The position numbers were made by a program, and so were the translations under genes. A model generated the notes under the pieces. That model was not told the DNA's origin and did not search any database. It saw only the letters and a program-made list of their open reading frames with translations. Shown here piece after piece: positions 5,880 to 9,581 of a stretch of DNA of 9,581 bases. Every line of letters starts with the position of its first letter. Within the stretch, counting starts at the first letter, position 1. Source of the DNA: Clostridia bacterium (GTDB lineage: Bacteria; Bacillota; Clostridia; UBA1381); contig CAAGKL010000180.1 in NCBI GenBank assembly GCA_900770405.1, positions 1 through 9,581 on the forward strand, read 5' to 3'.

Positions 5880-6668
5880 TTACATTCCTATTTTTTTTGT
5901 AAGCTCCGCCGTCGCCGCAAAGTGCATCACGTCAAATTCCGGTGGGGCGATTTTTTCGAGCATTGCCATATGCTCCGCCTCCCACGCGGCAATCTCCCCC
6001 GGCGTCAGCGATGCGCCGATACTGCGGCATGCCTTCATTCTGCCGTTCCAGCTCTCACGCGTAAAATGCACCGGTAGGCGATACTCCTCGCTATAGGAAA
6101 GCCTAAATTTCTCAAAATAACACTCCGGCACGGCAATCGGCTTCACCGTCTCACCCGCACCACTCCAGCCCGGGCTGTATTTTAACACGAGCTCCTCGCT
6201 CGCCCCTGCAATTTTATCCTCGAACGGCAGCCATTCCATCGTCAGCACCAAAAAACGCTCGTCGGGCTTTAACATACGCCAAAGCCGCGGTGCGATTTTT
6301 TCATGGTCGAAATACCAAAAGCACTGGCACGCGGTAATCATGTCGAATTCGCCGTCCGCAAAGGCAAGCTCCTCCGCCGCCGCGGCAATATACTCAATAT
6401 CCATACCGTCGGACAGCCGCCGAGCCTGCAAAATCTGATTTTCTGAAATATCCGTTCCGACCCAGCTTGCACCATAGCGGTACATATTCCGCGGTAAAAC
6501 GCCCGTGCCGATGTCAAGCACGCGCTGCCCTTTGACACACAGCCCGCGCCGCACGATTTTTTCATAAAATTCGTCCGGGTAAATATCGCGGTATTTCGCA
6601 TAATCCGCCGATGCTCTGCCCCAGTCAAACGCCTTCCCGCCGTCAATTCCGCTGTCCTTAATGTCCAT
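5880..6668 (-). CDS. Class I SAM-dependent methyltransferase with shortened motif I
   Basis: From ATG 6668 this is a 262-residue class I (Rossmann-fold) methyltransferase; substrate unknown. It begins with F-D-W-G-R-A-S-x-D-Y-A-K-Y-R-D-I-Y-P (14-31). Motif I is V-L-D-I-G-T-G-V-L-P (50-59), followed by acidic D73 in G-T-D-I-S and by A-E-E-L and F-D-M-I-T-A (about 98-113). An aromatic C-F-W-Y-F-D-H-E segment at 116-123 and a W-S-G-A-G-E-T block at 168-174 are typical of a clostridial family I recall as generic methyltransferases. Motif I reads G-T-G-V where that family usually has G-T-G-T-G-V, so two residues are missing (see findings). An earlier ATG at 6701 would add 11 residues, but it lies in the spacer of the promoter at 6690-6719 and cannot be in the main transcript. 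GGGGG about eight bases before 6668 can serve as ribosome binding site. It is a single-gene unit. Confidence 0.85.
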   Translation of the reverse strand: MDIKDSGIDGGKAFDWGRASADYAKYRDIYPDEFYEKIVRRGLCVKGQRVLDIGTGVLPRNMYRYGASWVGTDISENQILQARRLSDGMDIEYIAAAAEELAFADGEFDMITACQCFWYFDHEKIAPRLWRMLKPDERFLVLTMEWLPFEDKIAGASEELVLKYSPGWSGAGETVKPIAVPECYFEKFRLSYSEEYRLPVHFTRESWNGRMKACRSIGASLTPGEIAAWEAEHMAMLEKIAPPEFDVMHFAATAELTKKIGM

Positions 6669-6689
6669 ACATCGCACCCCCACAGGGCT

Positions 6690-6719
6690 ATGATACCACA
6701 TATTACATCACACTGTCAA
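6690..6719 (-). promoter_or_regulatory. Promoter of the methyltransferase gene
   Basis: On the minus strand a consensus TTGACA (6719-6714) is followed after 18 bases by TATCAT (6695-6690) preceded by TGG, an extended -10. Transcription is expected to begin near 6683, leaving a very short leader of about 15 bases before ATG 6668. The site therefore decides the start codon. Confidence 0.75.
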
Positions 6720-6771
6720 TACCGCGGCGCTGCGGGCAATTTCAAGTGTCATTTTACTTCCCGTTCGCGAA

Positions 6772-6777
6772 TATAAT
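6772..6777 (+). promoter_or_regulatory. Candidate -10 box of the DUF6512-type gene
   Basis: A perfect TATAAT stands about 30 bases upstream of the ATG at 6809. No good -35 hexamer is present at the right distance, so the promoter is tentative. It is divergent from the methyltransferase promoter, the two -10 boxes lying about 80 bases apart. Confidence 0.45.
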
Positions 6778-6808
6778 TTTACAAAATAAAATTTTTGGGG
6801 AGTTTATT

Positions 6809-7333
6809 ATGGAAAGTAAATGTATTTTAAGTCCGCGGTGTATCTTCTTCGGCACTGTAATCCTCGGTGCTGCCGCAAGTCTGTCGCATTTCGTCTACCC
6901 GCTCAGCGGCGAAAATTTCATAATCGGGCTTTTTAACCCGATAAATGAAAGCGTGTGGGAGCATTTGAAATTTATGTTTTTCCCGTTTTTGCTGTGTTGG
7001 ATTGCCTTTTATGCTCTGAAAAAGCCGCAGTGCAGCCCGCCGTACGCAGTTATCACCGCGGCAGCCGCATCACTGATTGCCGCACCGCTGACGGTGATAC
7101 TGCTGTTTTACGCCTACACCGGCGCGCTTGGCATCGAATCCGTCACAATCGACGTGGCGCTCGTCTTTATCTGCTATTTTATCGCGCTCCGGCTTGCGGC
7201 GCATTTGCTCCGATATTCCGCCCCCGGTAAGTGGACGGCGATAGCCGCAGTCGTATGTATCGCCGTGATTTTTGTCGCATTTATAATATTCACGCACCGT
7301 CCGCCACAGCTTCCGATTTTTATAAGCAAGTAA
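6809..7333 (+). CDS. Small integral membrane protein, DUF6512-like
   Basis: This 174-residue protein has five predicted membrane helices at about 11-30, 55-70, 79-102, 113-134 and 142-162. A conserved-looking block between the first two, G-L-F-N-P-I-N-E-S-V-W-E-H-L-K (40-54), and a proline-rich end, H-R-P-P-Q-L-P-I-F (163-171), match what I recall of the DUF6512 family of Firmicutes membrane proteins, whose function is unknown. There is no cleavable signal peptide and no catalytic motif I can name. The start is ATG 6809, with GGGGAG (6797-6802) six bases upstream. The frame is open further upstream, but those codons lie over the likely promoter and have no ribosome binding site. It is a single-gene unit, divergent from the methyltransferase and convergent with serA; no functional partner is evident. 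Confidence 0.75.
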   Translation: MESKCILSPRCIFFGTVILGAAASLSHFVYPLSGENFIIGLFNPINESVWEHLKFMFFPFLLCWIAFYALKKPQCSPPYAVITAAAASLIAAPLTVILLFYAYTGALGIESVTIDVALVFICYFIALRLAAHLLRYSAPGKWTAIAAVVCIAVIFVAFIIFTHRPPQLPIFISK

Positions 7334-7356
7334 AAAAGCGGTCTTGCTCAGAGCAC

Positions 7357-7397
7357 AAAAAAGAGAAATTCGCTTATAAAACGAATTTCTCTTTTTT
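7357..7397. terminator. Bidirectional terminator between the DUF6512-type gene and serA
   Basis: A perfect 16-bp inverted repeat (7357-7372 with 7382-7397) encloses a nine-base loop. The arms end in A6 and T6 tracts, so each strand has a hairpin followed by a T-run. It can end transcription of the plus-strand membrane protein gene and of the minus-strand serC-serA operon. Confidence 0.88.
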
Positions 7398-7402
7398 TCG
7401 CG

Positions 7403-7418
7403 GGTGTGCTGCCACACC
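7403..7418. terminator. Short second hairpin next to the serA stop
   Basis: GGTGTG (7403-7408) and CACACC (7413-7418) form a six-pair stem with a CTGC loop. On the plus strand it is followed by TTTTATTT. It may back up the larger terminator against transcription entering serA from the left. Confidence 0.4.
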
Positions 7419-7420
7419 TT

Positions 7421-8584
7421 TTATTTAATAACCCTTACACGCAGTACACCGTCAAATTCGGCAATTTTCTGCGATACCTCTGCGGGGATTGCCGCATCGG
7501 AATTAATAATCGTATACGCATTATCCTTCTTGCTCTTATTAATCATATCGGCAATATTCATACCGCTCTGCGCAAAAATATTCGTGAAATTGCTGATCAT
7601 ACTGGGCACATTTTTATGCAGAATGCAAATTCTGCCGCCCTCGCCCATCGGCAGCGCGCAGTTCGGGAAGTTCACCGAATTCAAAATATCGCCCGTCTCA
7701 AGATACGACGCAAGCTCCTGCGCCGCCATCATAGCGCAGTTATCCTCCGACTCGGCGGTCGATGCACCCAGATGCGGGATTGCGATAATTCCCTTCTCGT
7801 TTACTGTCTCCGCGCATGGGAAATCCACCACATAGCGCGAAACCTTACGGTCGTCAAGTGCTGCCTTAATGTCGTCATTATTCACCAGCTCGCCTCTTGC
7901 GAAGTTAAGCACCTTAACGCCGTCCTTCATCTTCGCAATCGTCTCGGCGTTAATCATATACTTCGTATCCGGCGTAAGCGGCACATGAATTGTCAGGTAG
8001 TCTGCCTTTGCATAGACCTCGTCCGTACTCTTCGCCTTGATAATATGGCTCGAAAGACGCCACGCCGCATCGACCGACAGATACGGGTCGAAGCCGATTA
8101 CCGTCATACCGAAATGACGCGCCGCGTTTGCAACAAGAATACCTATCGCGCCGAGCCCAATAACGCCGAGCGTTTTCCCATGCAGCTCACAGCCGGCAAA
8201 GCTTGACTTGCCCTTCTCCACCTGCTTTGCAACGTCATCACCCGTAAGCGTGCGCGCCCAGTCGATACCGCCGGTAATATCACGCGATGCGAGCAGCATA
8301 CCCGCAAAAACGAGCTCCTTTACCGCATTGGCATTCGCGCCGGGGGTATTAAACACAACTATTCCCTGCTCGGTGCACTTATCGGTCGGGATATTATTCG
8401 TGCCCGCGCCGGCTCTTGCGACCGCCAGAAGATTTTCCGGCAGCGTCATATCGTGCATCGAAAAGCTTCTCAAGATAATGCCGTCGGCGTTCGCGCTCTG
8501 GTCATCGCAAACAGCGTACTTATCCGCCGCCAGCTGCTCCAGACCGCATTTTGCAATTTTATTAAGAGTCAGTATATTGTACAT
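7421..8584 (-). CDS. serA: D-3-phosphoglycerate dehydrogenase, short ACT-domain form
   Basis: SerA oxidises 3-phosphoglycerate to 3-phosphohydroxypyruvate with NAD, the entry step of serine synthesis. The 387 residues correspond to the short form found in Clostridia and Bacteroidetes. An N-terminal substrate domain is followed by the NAD fold with G-L-G-A-I-G at 143-148 and the cofactor-selecting D166. The catalytic Arg is R230 in N-F-A-R-G-E, a likely catalytic Glu is E259, and the catalytic His is H271 in P-H-L-G-A-S-T. From about 319 to the end is an ACT-like domain (R-I-C-I-L-H-K-N-V-P), the usual site for serine feedback. Three ATGs are possible (8593, 8590, 8584). The AAGGA at 8598-8594 touches the first, is three bases from the second and nine from the third, so 8584 is the best start; it also gives the usual N-terminus. 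The gene follows serC by 12 bases and ends at a shared terminator. Confidence 0.95.
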   Translation of the reverse strand: MYNILTLNKIAKCGLEQLAADKYAVCDDQSANADGIILRSFSMHDMTLPENLLAVARAGAGTNNIPTDKCTEQGIVVFNTPGANANAVKELVFAGMLLASRDITGGIDWARTLTGDDVAKQVEKGKSSFAGCELHGKTLGVIGLGAIGILVANAARHFGMTVIGFDPYLSVDAAWRLSSHIIKAKSTDEVYAKADYLTIHVPLTPDTKYMINAETIAKMKDGVKVLNFARGELVNNDDIKAALDDRKVSRYVVDFPCAETVNEKGIIAIPHLGASTAESEDNCAMMAAQELASYLETGDILNSVNFPNCALPMGEGGRICILHKNVPSMISNFTNIFAQSGMNIADMINKSKKDNAYTIINSDAAIPAEVSQKIAEFDGVLRVRVIK

Positions 8585-8593
8585 CTTCATCAT

Positions 8594-8598
8594 TCCTT
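8594..8598 (-). promoter_or_regulatory. Shine-Dalgarno of serA, overlapping the serC stop
   Basis: AAGGA on the minus strand shares bases with the serC TAA (8599-8597). Its spacing of nine bases favours ATG 8584 over the two ATGs at 8593 and 8590. The overlap implies translational coupling. Confidence 0.7.
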
Positions 8599-9567
8599 AC
8601 TTCAGATTCTCAGCTTCAAACTTCTTCATAAACTCAACAAGCTTCTCAACGCCCTCAACCGGCATTGCATTATAAATGCTTGCGCGCATACCTCCGACGG
8701 TTCTGTGACCCTTCAGGTTTACCAGCCCCGCAGCCTTTGCCTCTGCGACAAACTTCTTGTCGAGCTCCTCGTCACCCGTAACAAACGGAACATTCATCAG
8801 CGAGCGGTCCTCCGGCACAACCGTACCCTTGAAGAGTTTCGACGAATCGAGGAAGTCATAAAGAATTTTCGCCTTTTTCTTATTAACCGCACCGACAGCG
8901 GCAACTCCGCCCTGCGCCTTTATCCACTCGAGCACCAGCTTCATAATGTATATGCCGTAGGTCGGCGGCGTGTTGTAGAGCGAAGCATTGTCGGCGTGGA
9001 TCTGATAGTTGAACATTGTCGGCGTAATATCCATCGCATTGCCGATTAAGTCCTCACGCACGATTACAAGCGTAACGCCGGCAGGGCCGAGGTTCTTCTG
9101 CGCACCGGCAAAAAGCAGCCCGAACTTCGACACGTCAAGCTCCTCACTCATAACCATCGAGGAAATATCCGCAACAAGGGGCACATCGCCCGTATCGGGC
9201 AGGTCATAGTACTTTGTGCCGTATATCGTGTTATTCATACAGATATAGAAATAATCCGCGTCCTTCGAAAAGCTCGACTTGTCGGGCTTCGGAATGTACG
9301 AAAAGGTCTTGTCGGCTGACGATGCAACCTCGTTAACGGTGATATACCTCTTTGCCTCGGCAGCAGCCTTCTTTGCCCACTGACCCGTGATGATAATATC
9401 GCACTTTTTATTCTTCGTGCCCAAATTCATCGGTATCATCGCAAACTGGCTCGAGCCGCCTCCCTGCAAAAACAGAACCTTATAATTATCGGGCACCTTC
9501 ATAAGCTCTCTGACAAGCGCCTCGCAGCCCTTGATTATATCGTCATAGTCCTTTGAGCGGTGGCTCA
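8597..9567 (-). CDS. serC: Phosphoserine aminotransferase SerC (N-terminus cut off by the contig end)
   Basis: SerC is a PLP enzyme that converts 3-phosphohydroxypyruvate and glutamate to phosphoserine, the second step of serine synthesis; it also acts in some vitamin B6 routes. About 322 residues are present from S-H-R-S-K, the substrate-binding H-R pair of the family. Counting that first Ser as 2, there follow G-G-G-S-S-Q-F (36-42), the PLP-pyridine Asp in V-A-D-I-S-S (D134) and the Schiff-base lysine K158 in G-A-Q-K-N-L-G-P-A-G. N-N-T-I-Y-G-T, and G-G-M-R-A-S-I-Y-N-A-M near the C-terminus, are also typical. Full-length SerC has about 360 residues, so roughly 38 are missing. An apparent TTG start at 9568 is false: that base belongs to adapter sequence, and the real codon is probably the ATG of the conserved M-S-H-R-S. 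It precedes serA in an operon; promoter and true start are outside the contig. No SerB-type phosphatase is visible. Confidence 0.93.
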
Positions 9568-9581
9568 AGATCGGAAGAGCG
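9568..9581. other. Illumina TruSeq adapter remnant at the contig end
   Basis: The last 14 bases, AGATCGGAAGAGCG, are identical to the start of the standard Illumina TruSeq adapter (the arm that continues TCGTGTAGGG). A match of this length exactly at the end of the sequence is best explained by untrimmed adapter kept during assembly. The genomic sequence therefore ends at about 9567, and the serC codon spanning this point is not real. Confidence 0.93.

Noticed and set aside
7406..8206. 266-codon plus-strand frame over serA
   Set aside because: It is antisense to SerA with complete NAD and catalytic motifs; no ribosome binding site or recognisable domain.
8585..8593. Alternative serA starts at ATG 8593 and ATG 8590
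   Set aside because: The AAGGA directly abuts or is only three bases from these codons, too near for normal initiation, and the usual N-terminus begins at ATG 8584.
1..9581. Search for mobile elements, CRISPR arrays, tRNA/rRNA genes, toxin-antitoxin or phage genes
   Set aside because: No transposase, integrase, regularly spaced repeats, tRNA-like cloverleaf or defence-type gene was seen; the genes are ordinary core functions.

Overview
The window looks like a complete contig from a Gram-positive, low-to-mid GC member of the Clostridia, probably an uncultured gut relative of Oscillospiraceae. This is inferred from an hprK-PHP phosphatase-murB cluster, a murA-walJ-rlmH cluster, a four-cysteine L28 protein, a short ACT-type SerA, strong purine-rich ribosome binding sites and TTG starts. 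Both ends cut through genes. The last 14 bases at the right edge match the start of an Illumina TruSeq adapter, so the contig end is a library artefact rather than genomic sequence.

Left block (about 1-2820, minus strand): a consensus promoter drives hprK (HPr kinase/phosphorylase, carbon catabolite control). After an unexplained gap of 316 bases come a YcdX-like PHP-domain hydrolase and murB (UDP-MurNAc dehydrogenase), which runs off the left edge. In related genomes rapZ, yvcK and whiA usually follow murB; they would lie beyond this contig.

Central block (about 2870-5880, plus strand): rpmB (ribosomal protein L28) is a single-gene unit with its own extended -10 promoter and a rho-independent terminator. 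It is followed by a tight operon, murA-walJ-rlmH, covering the first committed step of peptidoglycan synthesis, an MBL-fold nuclease-like protein of the YycJ/WalJ family and a 23S rRNA methyltransferase. A perfect 13-bp hairpin shared with the convergent gene ends it. MurA and MurB, which catalyse two successive steps of UDP-MurNAc synthesis, thus lie in separate transcription units about 2.6 kb apart.

Right block (about 5880-9581): a class I SAM methyltransferase on the minus strand has an unusually short SAM motif I, and its promoter shows that the longest possible start is wrong. Divergent from it is a small five-helix membrane protein of DUF6512 type. A 16-bp bidirectional terminator separates this from a serC-serA operon on the minus strand (phosphoserine aminotransferase, cut at its N-terminus, then 3-phosphoglycerate dehydrogenase), giving the first two steps of serine synthesis from 3-phosphoglycerate.

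I found no mobile element, CRISPR array, tRNA, rRNA or defence locus, and no new multi-gene system. The points worth following up are the adapter at the right end, the contracted motif I, the gap between hprK and the PHP gene, and several start-site corrections.
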